From NCBI GenBank assembly GCA_947504045.1, contig CANNFY010000002.1, positions 434,001-498,000 on the forward strand: a stretch of 64,000 nucleotides of DNA. The letters run 5' to 3'. Origin of the DNA: an uncultured Maribacter sp. (GTDB taxonomy: Bacteria; Bacteroidota; Bacteroidia; Flavobacteriales; Flavobacteriaceae). How positions within the stretch are numbered: the stretch's first letter is position 1; each line of letters starts with the position of its first letter. The position numbers were made by a program, and so were the translations under genes. Of this stretch, positions 10,021 to 20,827 are shown piece by piece. The notes beneath the pieces were generated by a model. The model was not told the DNA's origin and did not search any database. It was given only the letters and a program-made list of their open reading frames with translations.

Positions 10021-10662
10021 TTATTCAAATGTATGACGCTGTTCTAAAGCACTTCCTGTATTTAATATTTTATGAAACTCCCCTATTTTATTGAAGTCTT
10101 GTGTAATTTCTCCTGAAATAGCAATACCAGAAACACCAGTTTCTAATATCCCTTTTACATCTTTAACAGTAATACCACCAATAGCAATAATTGGAGTATT
10201 TGTTTTTAACTCTTCTACAATGGCTTGGTATCCTAAAATACCTAATACAGGACTTAAGTTTTTCTTAGTTGCTGTAAACCTAAAAGGACCTAACCCAATA
10301 TAATCTACCTGTTTACTAATTAAAGTCTCACAATCTTGGAGTGTATTTGCTGTACCTCCAATAATTTGCCAAGTATATAAATGTTTTTTAGCTTCTTTAG
10401 GACAAGTGTCTTCCTTTCCTAAATGCACCCCATCTGCTTTTACTTTTTTAGCAATTTTATAATGGTCATTAATAATTAATCTTGTTTGAAAATGGGATGT
10501 AATTTCTCTTGCCTGTTCTGCCGCTTTTAATATTTTCTTTTCAGAAACATCTTTTAAACGTAATTGAACTAACTCTGCTCCAGATTGACACGCTTTTTGT
10601 ATGTTTTCTAAATGCTCTTTAACTGTAGCGCCTTGTGATATATAATGTAGTTTGTTAATCAT
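10021..10662 (-). CDS. thiE: thiamine phosphate synthase ThiE
   Basis: A 213-residue TIM-barrel protein with standard ThiE motifs: VQLRLKD (pyrophosphate/HMP site), LIINDHYKIAKKVKADGVHLGKED, the YIGLGPFRFTATK loop and a C-terminal IAIGGI strand. It couples HMP pyrophosphate with thiazole phosphate to give thiamine phosphate. This is the better-conserved of the two ThiE-like proteins in the operon; the other, at 11463-12050, lacks parts of these motifs. It is 19 bp downstream of thiD. Confidence 0.93.
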   Translation of the reverse strand: MINKLHYISQGATVKEHLENIQKACQSGAELVQLRLKDVSEKKILKAAEQAREITSHFQTRLIINDHYKIAKKVKADGVHLGKEDTCPKEAKKHLYTWQIIGGTANTLQDCETLISKQVDYIGLGPFRFTATKKNLSPVLGILGYQAIVEELKTNTPIIAIGGITVKDVKGILETGVSGIAISGEITQDFNKIGEFHKILNTGSALEQRHTFE

Positions 10663-10681
10663 GGTTATTTGAATATGAGAA

Positions 10682-11470
10682 TTATGGGAGTTGAGAATTT
10701 GAATAGTTAAAACTGTTTTTGTAATTATGAACTCCTAACAAAGACTTATTACTATTTAAAAACGTTTCGGTATAGTATTTAGAGTTTTTTGAAGCATCCT
10801 CTATGCTTTGCTCTAATAAAATATTACTTGCTAAAGCAGAAGATAAAACGCAACCGCTACCGTGTTTTTCCGAAATTTTTTCGGTTGTTGGCGGTATGTT
10901 TATCATTACAATTTTATTGTAGTACAGTACATCCCATCCTTTTTTATCGATTCTATGTCCTCCTTTTAGATAAATATTGGTAAAACTACTGATGTGTTCA
11001 ATGGTTTTTTCGATATCTTTTTCTGGATATAGCTGTTGAATTTCATCATAATTTGGCGTGATAATAAAACATTGTTCCCAAATATTGTCTAATAACTCTT
11101 GACTTTCGACTGAATGAAAATCAAAACCAGCACTTGCTTTAATTATGGGATCTAGAACTATTTTAATTTTTAAATTAAGAGACTTCAATTTATTTACAAT
11201 ACGTAATAATACAGACCAGCTTTCTACAATGCCAATCTTAACAACTGAAATTTTAAAACGTTCAAAAAGTGTTTCAATTTGCGATAGAATTACTTCTACA
11301 TCAGTCCAAATACATTCTTTAAAATCAATATCATTCTGAATGGTTATTGCACTACAAACGGACAAGCCATACAAACCATGTGCTTCAAAAGTTTTAATAT
11401 CTGAAGTTAGGCCTGCTCCTCCCGAAGGATCATGGCCTGCTATTGTTAAAATATATTTATTGTTATTCAA
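10682..11470 (-). CDS. thiD: hydroxymethylpyrimidine (phosphate) kinase ThiD
   Basis: The 262-residue ribokinase-fold enzyme begins YILTIAGHDPSGGAGLTSDIKTFEAHGLYG, the classic HMP-binding start of ThiD. It carries VLDPIIKASAGF and the C-terminal EKHGSGCVLSSALASN anion-hole/catalytic segment, where bacterial ThiD has G-T-G-C and this one reads G-S-G-C. It phosphorylates HMP and HMP-P to the pyrophosphate used by ThiE. The gene overlaps the upstream ThiE-like gene by 8 bp, indicating coupled translation. Confidence 0.93.
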   Translation of the reverse strand: MNNNKYILTIAGHDPSGGAGLTSDIKTFEAHGLYGLSVCSAITIQNDIDFKECIWTDVEVILSQIETLFERFKISVVKIGIVESWSVLLRIVNKLKSLNLKIKIVLDPIIKASAGFDFHSVESQELLDNIWEQCFIITPNYDEIQQLYPEKDIEKTIEHISSFTNIYLKGGHRIDKKGWDVLYYNKIVMINIPPTTEKISEKHGSGCVLSSALASNILLEQSIEDASKNSKYYTETFLNSNKSLLGVHNYKNSFNYSNSQLP

Positions 11471-12050
11471 AATAACTTTTCATTTTTTTAAACTCCATTA
11501 AAGGCTCGCTACTATTCCATATTCCTCCTAAAACACCAACGCCTTTAAAACCTAGTTTATCAAATTCTATAATATTATCTGATGTAACACCACCCATACC
11601 AACAATCCTTTTATTAATATGATTAACATCAAAACCACGACCTTCATATCCTTTTTTTGAGATAGATGAAAACACTGGACTTAACAGATGATAATCAAAT
11701 TCAAAATCACAATTTTCTAATACTTCTAATTCATGAAAAGAAGAACTGATAGTTTTTCCATACATATTTAGATTTAAAAAATATTGTCCTGGATTATCTA
11801 TATTGTCTATTCTTTTTTGCTCTTGAAAATGAATGCCTTTTAAATTGAACTCATTTACCATTTCATGAAAAAAGTGTACTACAATTCTGTTATGATATTT
11901 TGAATCTATTTGATTTAAATAAGCACAATGTTCTTCGTAATTCTTATTTGGTTTCCTTAAATGATAATACTGCAAACCCTCTTGAAATAACTGATGTAGT
12001 ATTTCAATTTCATTTGAAACATCGGTTTCTGGTGCTATTAAAACTATCAT
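11463..12050 (-). CDS. ThiE/TenI-like protein (thiamine phosphate synthase family)
   Basis: The 195-residue protein has the same fold family as ThiE but is shorter and divergent. It keeps YHLRKPN near the N-terminus, GIHFQEQ where ThiE has GVHLG, LLSPVFSSISKKGYEGRG where ThiE has its GP-TK loop, and the closing VGMGGVT. Loss of the ND(xx)A motif suggests weak or altered catalysis. It may be a thiazole tautomerase (TenI-like) acting between ThiG and ThiE, or a second thiamine phosphate synthase; the sequence alone does not decide. It lies between thiC and thiD, which makes a thiamine role secure. Confidence 0.8.
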   Translation of the reverse strand: MIVLIAPETDVSNEIEILHQLFQEGLQYYHLRKPNKNYEEHCAYLNQIDSKYHNRIVVHFFHEMVNEFNLKGIHFQEQKRIDNIDNPGQYFLNLNMYGKTISSSFHELEVLENCDFEFDYHLLSPVFSSISKKGYEGRGFDVNHINKRIVGMGGVTSDNIIEFDKLGFKGVGVLGGIWNSSEPLMEFKKMKSYFE

Positions 12051-12053
12051 AAT

Positions 12054-12127
12054 TTTAGCTCTTGGCTTTTAGCCCCTTGCTATTTTCTCTCTTTTTTATT
12101 CAAAAGCAAATAGCTAAAGGCTAACAA

Positions 12128-12129
<2 letters not shown>
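12054..12129. repeat. partial GGCTAA-type repeats in the thiC / thiE-like spacer
   Basis: The spacer holds an inverted partial copy at 12054-12082 (GGCTTTTAGCC core) and a direct partial copy at 12113-12129 (GCTAAAGGCTAACAACT). Both belong to the same family as the 31-nt units at 9174 and 14055. Confidence 0.55.
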
Positions 12130-14023
<1,894 letters not shown>

Positions 14024-14054
14024 TTAGTAATTAGATATTTGGATTTATAGTATT

Positions 14055-14085
14055 GCTAATGGCTAACAGCCAAAAGCTAATGGCT
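14055..14085. repeat. 31-nt GGCTAA-type palindromic repeat in the thiC-thiS spacer
   Basis: This is the best-preserved partner of the unit at 9174-9204 (3 mismatches in 31). It ends just before the thiS stop codon, inside the transcribed operon. Confidence 0.75.
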
Positions 14086-14088
14086 ACC

Positions 14089-14292
14089 TTATCCACCTTG
14101 AGCAGCCTGTATTATTAAAATTTTATTATTTGAATTTAATTGATGTGTTTCCCATGCAGAAACCGGAATTACAGTATCTTCAATTGCTACTGCAACACCT
14201 TGTGTCGGAGATTTTAATTCTTTTAAAAGATCTAAAACATTATAATTCTTAGGCACTTCTAACGGAGAATCATTTACATAAATAGTAATCAT
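14089..14292 (-). CDS. thiS: sulfur carrier protein ThiS
   Basis: A 67-residue beta-grasp protein beginning MITIYVNDSPLEVPKNYNVLDLL and ending in the obligatory Gly-Gly (AAQGG), whose C-terminal glycine is adenylated and thiocarboxylated. I chose the internal ATG at 14292 over an upstream frame extension to 14406. The extension would overlap the riboswitch expression platform, and the extra residues are not ThiS-like. It is the first gene behind the TPP riboswitch. The activating enzyme ThiF is not encoded in this window. Confidence 0.93.
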   Translation of the reverse strand: MITIYVNDSPLEVPKNYNVLDLLKELKSPTQGVAVAIEDTVIPVSAWETHQLNSNNKILIIQAAQGG

Positions 14293-14410
14293 ATACAGTA
14301 TATTTAAATATGCTGTAAAAAATAAAGGCCTAAGATTACTTTGAAAAAAACACAGAAAGAACAAATGTGTTTTATGAAAAGGTTGTAAATGTATATTGCA
14401 ATACATTTTT

Positions 14411-14495
14411 CAACTTTTCCCTTCGGCGGTACTAACCGCATCAGGTTCAAAGGGTATGTCTCAGTTCCTAAATAAAAGGAACACCCCTAAAGTTT
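14411..14495 (-). ncRNA. TPP riboswitch (THI element)
   Basis: On the minus strand the sequence carries the THI-box hallmarks in order: AGGGGTG, the helix GTTCCT...AGGAAC, CTGAGA, ACCCTTTGAACCTGAT, and a final GTACCGCCGAAGGGA. The P1 helix closes through AACTTT at the 5' end and AAAGTT at the 3' end. It lies about 120 bases upstream of thiS, so thiamine pyrophosphate should repress the whole thiS-to-thiH operon. A possible -7 box (TACATTTA) sits at 14502-14509, just upstream. Confidence 0.95.
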
Positions 14496-14577
14496 ACTCT
14501 GTAAATGTATATAATTTTTTTTTAACAAGATAATTTAAGCAAATACTTTTATTTTTCATTTTAATTAACTTGCACTC

Positions 14578-15585
14578 ATGCAAAATTCTTTAGTAAGTAT
14601 TCTTATACCTGTTAAAAACACAGAAAAATTTTTAGAAGAATGTTTAGATTCTATTTTAAAGCAAGAATATGAAAATTGGGAAGTTTTAGCAATAGATGAC
14701 TCCTCTTCCGACTCTAGTTTAGCTATTTTAAAGAGCTACGCTAAAAAAAATACTAAAATAAAGGTGTATTCTAATTCTGGCACAGGAATTATTGATGCCT
14801 TACGATTAGCTTATGCAAAAAGTAATGGTAATCTTATTACCAGAATGGACTCCGATGATATAATGCCTTCCAATAAACTATCTGTAATGGTAAATAACTT
14901 ACTGCAGTATGGAAAAGGACATATAGCAACAGGTAAAGTAAAGTACTTTTCTAAAGAAGGTATTAGTAATGGCTACGATAGGTATGAAAAATGGCTAAAT
15001 AACCTCACCGAAAAAGCAACAAATTTTAATGAAATTTATAAAGAGTGCGTAATACCCTCGCCATGTTGGATGGTTTATAAAGAAGATTTTGAGGATAGTG
15101 GTGCTTTTTTTTCTAATAGGTACCCGGAAGATTATGACCTAACTTTCCGTTTTTATGAGAAAGGCTTAAAGGTTATTCCTTGTTCAGAAATGCTTCATTA
15201 TTGGAGAGATTACACTACACGCACCTCTAGAACTAGTGAACACTATGCGGCAAATTATTTTATAGATTTAAAAATGCATTATTTTCTACAACTAGATTAT
15301 AATCCAAATAGACCATTAACCCTTTGGGGAGCAGGTAATAAAGGTAAAGAAATTGCAAAAATTCTGAATAAAAAAAACATACCATTTAGCTGGCACTGCG
15401 ATAATAGAAAAAAAATTGGAAAAGAAATTTATGGTAAACTTTTAGAACATTTTAATACAATAGCCGATTTGGAAAATCCGCAATGTATAATTACCGTTGC
15501 TAATGATGATGAACAAAATAAGATTAAAAATTTCTTTACAGAAAAAAACAAACAACAAGCAAAAGATTACTTTATTTTTTGCTAG
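14578..15585 (+). CDS. family 2 glycosyltransferase
   Basis: The 335-residue protein has a GT-A domain (residues 5-230) with VSILIPVKNTEKFLEECLDSIL, WEVLAIDDSSSDSS and the metal-binding ITRMDSDDIM (DxD type). Its C-terminal ~90 residues look like a small Rossmann-like domain (LTLWGAGNKGKEIAKILNKK ... CIITVAND), an arrangement seen in some flavobacterial GT2 proteins. It transfers a sugar from a nucleotide donor to an unknown acceptor; no polysaccharide operon surrounds it. It is divergent from the thiamine operon, with the riboswitch in between. Confidence 0.85.
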   Translation: MQNSLVSILIPVKNTEKFLEECLDSILKQEYENWEVLAIDDSSSDSSLAILKSYAKKNTKIKVYSNSGTGIIDALRLAYAKSNGNLITRMDSDDIMPSNKLSVMVNNLLQYGKGHIATGKVKYFSKEGISNGYDRYEKWLNNLTEKATNFNEIYKECVIPSPCWMVYKEDFEDSGAFFSNRYPEDYDLTFRFYEKGLKVIPCSEMLHYWRDYTTRTSRTSEHYAANYFIDLKMHYFLQLDYNPNRPLTLWGAGNKGKEIAKILNKKNIPFSWHCDNRKKIGKEIYGKLLEHFNTIADLENPQCIITVANDDEQNKIKNFFTEKNKQQAKDYFIFC

Positions 15586-15654
15586 TGTATATCTTAAATA
15601 AAAAAAGAAACTTATTTTGGGTACGTTACACTAAACTCATGCTTAATTTTTAAG

Positions 15655-15662
15655 TATCTTTG
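15655..15662 (+). promoter_or_regulatory. -7 promoter box TATCTTTG for the BatA-type gene
   Basis: TATCTTTG fits the Bacteroidota TAnnTTTG consensus and lies 17 bases before the ATG. No clear TTG box is visible at the expected distance upstream. Confidence 0.5.
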
Positions 15663-15679
15663 GGAAATTAATACGAGGA

Positions 15680-17599
15680 ATGCAGTTTAAATATCCAGAA
15701 CTTCTTTGGGGGCTTTTTTTACTAGTTATCCCTATTATTATTCATCTTTTTCAGCTCCGAAAATTTAAAAAAACTCCATTTACCAACGTAAAGCTTTTAC
15801 AAGAAGTTATTTCGGAATCTAGAAAAAGTAGTTCTATAAAAAAGTGGTTACTTTTATTAACCAGAATAGGAATTATTTCTTCTTTAATTTTTGCCTTTTC
15901 GCAGCCATTTTTTGCAAGCAAAACAGCTTTAGCAGCAAAAGAAACTGTAATTTATATTGATAATTCTTTTAGCATGCAAGCTCCTACAGAAAATGGAACT
16001 TTATTAACCACTAGCATACAAGAATTACTTAAAACAATACCAAAAGACGAAAAAATAAGTCTTTTTACTAATAACAAAATATTTAACAATGTTACTATTA
16101 AAGAAATTCAAAACGATTTACTTTCTTTAGATTATAGTACTACCTCTCTACCTTTAGGTGCTATTTTATTAAAAGCAAAAACTTTTTTTTCTAATACCTC
16201 TTCTTCTATTAAAAATACCATATTAATTTCTGATTTTCAGAAAAACAGTACTAACCTAAAGATAGATAGTTTACAAAAAAACAATATTAACTTTATTGTA
16301 AAAAGGCCTAGTAAAATAACTAATATTAGTATAGACTCTCTTTACCTAAAAGAGGTAAAAGATGAAAATTTAAATATTGTTGCAAAGCTATCTAGCTTTA
16401 TGCCTACAGAAAGCACACCAGTTTCTCTTTACAATAATGAAAAACTTATTGCAAAAACTGCTGCTATTTTTAATAAAAACAAAAAAGCAAGTGTAACTTT
16501 TACTATACCAAAAAATGAAACTATAAATGGAAGGGTACACATTGTAGATAAAGGACTTAAGTATGACAATAATTTATATTTTAACCTAAAAAAAGAGCCT
16601 AAAATAAAAGTATTAGCAATAGGAAAAAATAGTTCATTTTTAAATCGTATCTACACTAAAGATAAGTTTAATTTTGAATCTTACAATTTAAAAAACCTTA
16701 ATTATAGCTTATTACAAAAGCAAAATACGGTAATTATTAATGAGTTATCTAGCATACCAAACTCTTTAACTACTGCCTTGTTGCAGTTTACAAAAGAAGG
16801 AGGAACACTTGTTATTATACCCAATACAAATATTGATGTAAACTCCTATAAAATGCTTACAGCTTCTTATTTTAATAGTAGTTTGCAAAATAAAATTAAT
16901 AAAGAACAAAAAATAGCAAACATTACTTTTGATCACCCTTTATATACGTATGTATTTGAAAAAAAAGTAACCAACTTTCAAAAACCAATTACAAAAACCA
17001 GCTATATAATAAATACAAAAGCTCCAGTAGTATTAGGTTACCAGAATAATACACCTTTCTTAATCGGTTCAAAAGGCTTTTACCTTTTTTCCGCATCGCT
17101 TACCCAAGAAAATTCAAATTTTAAAAATTCGCCTTTAATTGTTCCTACTTTTTATACTATGGCAACCCAAAGTTTAAAATTGCCAAACTTATATGCCCAA
17201 TTAGGTACAAGCACAAATTTAGATTTAAATGTTAGCTTAGGAAAAGACCAAATATTAACTGTTACAAAAGAGGATTACCAATTTATACCAAGACAAGAAT
17301 CTTATGCCAATAAAGTAAGTGTATCTTTTTTTGAAAATCCTATACAAGATGGTATTTATCAGATTAAAAACAAAGAAAATACAATACAAAACATAAGTTT
17401 TAATTATACCCGTAAAGAAAGTAATTTAAACTATGTACCACTAGAAAATTTAAAAGCACAAAGTGTAGGAACAAGCATAGAAAATCTTTTTACAGAAATA
17501 CAAAAACACAACTCTATAAATGCCCTTTGGAAATGGTTTATTATTTTAGCATTGCTTTTTGTATTTCTTGAAATAATTTTTCAAAAGTTTTTAAAGTAA
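15680..17599 (+). CDS. BatA-domain membrane protein with von Willebrand A-like region
   Basis: The 639-residue protein starts with a BatA N-terminal domain (residues 1-77: a membrane helix LLWGLFLLVIPIIIHLFQLRKFKKTPFTNV, then WLLLLTRIGIISSLIFAFSQPF). A VWA-like region follows (VIYIDNSFSMQAPTENG, carrying the D-x-S-x-S metal site) and then a long periplasmic part. It ends with a C-terminal membrane helix (LWKWFIILALLFVFLEIIFQ). Such proteins are common in Bacteroidota and are related to the Bacteroides aerotolerance Bat system, but this one stands outside a bat operon. Function is unknown beyond a likely scaffold role. The dihydroorotase-like gene follows after 49 bp. Confidence 0.85.
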   Translation: MQFKYPELLWGLFLLVIPIIIHLFQLRKFKKTPFTNVKLLQEVISESRKSSSIKKWLLLLTRIGIISSLIFAFSQPFFASKTALAAKETVIYIDNSFSMQAPTENGTLLTTSIQELLKTIPKDEKISLFTNNKIFNNVTIKEIQNDLLSLDYSTTSLPLGAILLKAKTFFSNTSSSIKNTILISDFQKNSTNLKIDSLQKNNINFIVKRPSKITNISIDSLYLKEVKDENLNIVAKLSSFMPTESTPVSLYNNEKLIAKTAAIFNKNKKASVTFTIPKNETINGRVHIVDKGLKYDNNLYFNLKKEPKIKVLAIGKNSSFLNRIYTKDKFNFESYNLKNLNYSLLQKQNTVIINELSSIPNSLTTALLQFTKEGGTLVIIPNTNIDVNSYKMLTASYFNSSLQNKINKEQKIANITFDHPLYTYVFEKKVTNFQKPITKTSYIINTKAPVVLGYQNNTPFLIGSKGFYLFSASLTQENSNFKNSPLIVPTFYTMATQSLKLPNLYAQLGTSTNLDLNVSLGKDQILTVTKEDYQFIPRQESYANKVSVSFFENPIQDGIYQIKNKENTIQNISFNYTRKESNLNYVPLENLKAQSVGTSIENLFTEIQKHNSINALWKWFIILALLFVFLEIIFQKFLK

Positions 17600-17648
17600 G
17601 AGATATACTTTATATAAAAAAGACCTATTAAAAGAAAAGCACCATATT

Positions 17649-18905
17649 ATGAATATACTTTTAAAATCTGCAACAATAGTCGATAGTTCTAACAAAGAAC
17701 TTCATCTTAAAAAAAGAGATATTCTAATAAAAAATGGCAGTATTAGTTCTATAGCTTCTAAAATAGATGCCCCAACAAATACAAAAGAGATTAAACTAAA
17801 AAACTTACATGTTTCTATTGGTTGGTTTGATAGTAGTATTAGTTTTGGGGAACCTGGTTACGAAGAAAGAGAAACAATTGCTAATGGAATAACAACTGCT
17901 GCTAAAAGCGGATTTACAGATATTATTTTAAACCCTAGTTCTACACCTGTTCCTGATAGTAGTTCAGATATTGTGTTTTTGAAAAATGCAGCTCAGGATA
18001 AAGGGGTTAACTTATACCCATTAGGGTGCTTAACAAATAACGCTGAAGGAGAATCCTTAGCAGAATTATTTGATATGCAAAATGCTGGAGCAGTTGGTTT
18101 TTATGATGCTAAACTACCTATAAATAACCCTAACCTTTTAAAAATTGCTTTACAGTATACCGAAAGTTTTGAAGGGTTAGTATATTCTTTTCCGCTAGAC
18201 AATAAAATAGCAGGTAAAGGTATTGTAAATGAAGGTATTGTAAGTACAAAGTTAGGGCTAAAAGGTATACCTGCACTAGCAGAAGAATTACAAATAGTAC
18301 GTGATCTATTTATATTAGAATATGCTGGCGGCAAACTACATATACCAACAATATCAACAGCAAATGCTGTAAAATTGATTGCTGATGCTAAAAAGAAAGG
18401 ACTAAATGTAAGTTGCAGTGTTGCTATTCATAACCTAATACTTGAAGATACTGTTTTAAATGATTTTGATAGTAATTATAAAGTAATGCCTCCTTTAAGA
18501 ACTAGTAAAGATTGTAAAGCTTTAATAAAGGGAGTTAAAGATGGGGTTATAGATTTTGTTACATCTGATCATACTCCAATAAATATAGAGAATAAAAAAA
18601 TAGAATTTGATAATGCAGATTATGGCACTATTAGTTTAGAAAGTGCCTTTGGAATATTACATAAAATATTTGATTTAGAAACAACTATTTCGCTTTTAAC
18701 AAAAGGAAGAAATAGATTTAAGATTAAAGAGCCTAAAATTAAAATAGGTGAAATTGCATCTTTAACTTTATTTAATCCTCAAGAAAAATACATTTTCACA
18801 AAAGACGAAATTATATCAACATCAAAAAACAGTGCTTTTCTTGAAAAAGAACTTCAAGGAAAGGCATATGGAATTATAAATAAAACGCAACTATTAATAA
18901 AATAA
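17649..18905 (+). CDS. dihydroorotase homologue lacking metal ligands (probable pseudoenzyme)
   Basis: The 418-residue protein is an amidohydrolase of the dihydroorotase family, recognisable from NGSISSIA, FGEPGYEERETI, YKVMPPLRTSKD and the C-terminal IKIGEIASLTLFNP. The metal-binding His-x-His that should precede the REPG motif is Ser63-x-Ser65 (DSSISFGEPG). The later histidines are also mostly lost (LHIPTIST for LHICHVST; SVAIHNLIL for the EVxPHHLLL type), and only the TSDHTP aspartate survives. It is therefore unlikely to hydrolyse dihydroorotate. Inactive dihydroorotase chains that hold aspartate transcarbamoylase together are known (PyrX/PyrC' of Pseudomonas), and that is the best functional guess. 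Confidence 0.85.
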   Translation: MNILLKSATIVDSSNKELHLKKRDILIKNGSISSIASKIDAPTNTKEIKLKNLHVSIGWFDSSISFGEPGYEERETIANGITTAAKSGFTDIILNPSSTPVPDSSSDIVFLKNAAQDKGVNLYPLGCLTNNAEGESLAELFDMQNAGAVGFYDAKLPINNPNLLKIALQYTESFEGLVYSFPLDNKIAGKGIVNEGIVSTKLGLKGIPALAEELQIVRDLFILEYAGGKLHIPTISTANAVKLIADAKKKGLNVSCSVAIHNLILEDTVLNDFDSNYKVMPPLRTSKDCKALIKGVKDGVIDFVTSDHTPINIENKKIEFDNADYGTISLESAFGILHKIFDLETTISLLTKGRNRFKIKEPKIKIGEIASLTLFNPQEKYIFTKDEIISTSKNSAFLEKELQGKAYGIINKTQLLIK

Positions 18906-18951
18906 TTTATTTGTTTTATAAACAAACAACAACCAATAAAAACCAAAAATT

Positions 18952-19263
18952 ATGGATCAAAGTACAAAAGAAGAAGGAAAAACAATGGCTATTATTAGCT
19001 ACATTACTATACTTGGATTATTAATTGCCTATTTTACAACAAGAGGAGATAAAGAAAATGAGTTTGTTTCTTTTCATATTGGACAGTCCGTTAGAATATT
19101 CATTCTAGGAATAATTATAAACATTTTAGTATCTGTCACCAGCCTTTCTATCTTAAATTTTTTAGGGCTTATCCCTTTAATATTTATGGTAATAGGTGCT
19201 ATAAATGCAAGCAAATTAAAAGAAGAAAAATTACCAATTATTGGAGACATAGGAGGCAAATAA
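18952..19263 (+). CDS. small DUF4870-like membrane protein
   Basis: The 103-residue protein has a cytoplasmic start (TKEEGKTMAIISYITILGLLIAYF) and further hydrophobic segments (VRIFILGIIINILVSVTSLSI, LGLIPLIFMVIGAIN). The G-K-T-x-A-x-I-S-Y-x-T opening and FHIGQ motif are shared with the next gene and with DUF4870 proteins. Function unknown; it ends in front of a strong terminator. It and the next gene look like a tandem pair of paralogues. Confidence 0.7.
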   Translation: MDQSTKEEGKTMAIISYITILGLLIAYFTTRGDKENEFVSFHIGQSVRIFILGIIINILVSVTSLSILNFLGLIPLIFMVIGAINASKLKEEKLPIIGDIGGK

Positions 19264-19282
19264 TACCACTAAATAAAATTAT

Positions 19283-19312
19283 AAAAGAGGCCCAAATTGT
19301 GCCTCTTTTTTT
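19283..19312 (+). terminator. intrinsic terminator
   Basis: Stem AAAAGAGGC / GCCTCTTTT (19283-19291 with 19301-19309) followed by a T run separates the two DUF4870-like genes. Confidence 0.85.
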
Positions 19313-19348
19313 TGTTACAAAATGTATATCTTGCGAAAAAATTAAAAA

Positions 19349-19663
19349 ATGCCAGAAGGGAAAACTACCGCAATTATATCTTACTTAACTTTAGTTGGTG
19401 CTATAATTGCAATTTTTATGAATAATGAGCCAAAACATGAATTTGCAAAATTTCATATCAGACAAGCTTTTGGTATACATTTATTATTCCATGCCTTTGC
19501 TATACTATCAAATGTTTGGGGAGGAGAATTTGGTTTTTACGGTTTATACCTTTGCTACATAATTTTATGGATGTATGGGTTTATAGGCGCTTTAAGTAAC
19601 AAGAAACAAGAAATACCTGTATTAGGAGCTTATTTTCAAAAATGGTTTACATTTATTCAATAA
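19349..19663 (+). CDS. small DUF4870-like membrane protein
   Basis: The 104-residue protein shares the GKTTAIISYLTLVGAIIAIFMNN start and the FAKFHIRQAF motif (FHIGQ-type) with the preceding gene, and has about three hydrophobic segments. It lacks a soluble domain and its function is unknown. Its stop is two bases from the ATG of the esterase gene (TAATATG), so the two are probably co-translated. Confidence 0.7.
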   Translation: MPEGKTTAIISYLTLVGAIIAIFMNNEPKHEFAKFHIRQAFGIHLLFHAFAILSNVWGGEFGFYGLYLCYIILWMYGFIGALSNKKQEIPVLGAYFQKWFTFIQ

Positions 19664-19664
19664 T

Positions 19665-20324
19665 ATGACAACTGCACCACTTTCTTTAGAACATCTTATA
19701 AAACCATCTACAAAAACAACTGGAAAAATTCCTGTACTGTTTATGTTTCATGGGTATGGTAGTAATGAGGAGGATTTATTTTCTTTTGCTCCTGAATTAC
19801 CCGAAGAGCTTTGTATAATTTCCGTTAGAGCCCCCTACCCTATGCAACCATATGGTAATGCATGGTATGCTATTAATTTTGATGCTGAAAAAGGAAAATG
19901 GAGTGATGATGAACAAGCAATTGAATCTAGAGAAAAAATAATAGCTTTTGTTGAAGAAGCCTGTGATACCTATAGTTTAGATAAAGACAATGTTACTTTA
20001 TTAGGGTTTAGCCAAGGTACAATTCTAAGTTTTGCTGTTGCTTTATCTTATCCTGAAAAAATTAAAAATGTAATTGCCTTAAGTGGTTATATAAATGAAG
20101 GTATTTTAAAAGACGGATATACTACTAAAGAACATTCTTCTTTAAATATATATACATCTCATGGTTCTGTAGATCAAGTAATACCGGTAGAATGGGCACA
20201 AAAGTCTGCTCCTTTTCTTTCTAATTTAGGAATTAAACATGTATACGAAGAATTTCCTGTAGGACACGGTGTTGCACCACAAAATTTTTATTCCTTTAAA
20301 AAATGGTTAGAAGATACGTTTTAA
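19665..20324 (+). CDS. alpha/beta hydrolase (phospholipase/carboxylesterase family)
   Basis: The 219-residue protein is a compact serine esterase of the carboxylesterase/YpfH type. It has MFHGYGSNEEDLF (oxyanion loop), the nucleophile in GFSQG, an acid in the HGSVDQVIPVEW strand and the catalytic His in PVGHGVAP. No signal peptide, so cytoplasmic. Likely substrates are short-chain or acyl thio- and oxyesters; the actual one cannot be read from sequence. The stop codon overlaps the converging stop of the minus-strand gene in a shared TTAA. Confidence 0.85.
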   Translation: MTTAPLSLEHLIKPSTKTTGKIPVLFMFHGYGSNEEDLFSFAPELPEELCIISVRAPYPMQPYGNAWYAINFDAEKGKWSDDEQAIESREKIIAFVEEACDTYSLDKDNVTLLGFSQGTILSFAVALSYPEKIKNVIALSGYINEGILKDGYTTKEHSSLNIYTSHGSVDQVIPVEWAQKSAPFLSNLGIKHVYEEFPVGHGVAPQNFYSFKKWLEDTF

Positions 20325-20815
20325 TTACTTCTGGTATACAATAAGTGATCTACTAGAGAAAAATCTACTCCTAAATCGTCTTTAAGTTCGTATTTAATAA
20401 AAATTTCTCCCCAGTATTTTCCATCAGAAAAATCGGCTATAATCCATTTGTGATTCAAGATTTTAATTTTGTTAATCTTAAAATCGTTCTCCATACCTTC
20501 GTAAGGTATTAAAGGGTTATTTCCTTTAGCCTCATTAGTTTCTAATAGTTTATCAGATATATAACGGGTTACATCTTTCATATTTAAATGATCATAATAC
20601 GCAAGGGCATCATCATTATTTTCTAATGAAAAATATTGCATTTCTAAAGCCTTAAGCTCTACTGTTTGAACAGAGTCTTCTAATTTAAGAACTTTATTCT
20701 CTAATATTTTAATTCTCTTTTCTTTGGCCTCTACCATAGAACCTCCACTTATAAATAGATAAAAAGCAATTAAAGAAGCAAAAATAAATAAGTATAGAAA
20801 TAACTTGTTTTTCAT
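20321..20815 (-). CDS. hypothetical membrane-anchored protein with coiled coil
   Basis: I do not recognise this 164-residue protein. It begins with a signal-anchor helix (LFLYLFIFASLIAFYLFISG), followed by a short coiled coil (residues 30-60: KRIKILENKVLKLEDSVQTVELKALEM) and a globular domain ending VDHLLYTRSN. It lies 12 bp downstream of the metallo-hydrolase gene on the same strand and is probably co-transcribed with it. Confidence 0.65.
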   Translation of the reverse strand: MKNKLFLYLFIFASLIAFYLFISGGSMVEAKEKRIKILENKVLKLEDSVQTVELKALEMQYFSLENNDDALAYYDHLNMKDVTRYISDKLLETNEAKGNNPLIPYEGMENDFKINKIKILNHKWIIADFSDGKYWGEIFIKYELKDDLGVDFSLVDHLLYTRSN

Positions 20816-20827
20816 GAGTTAATTTTA

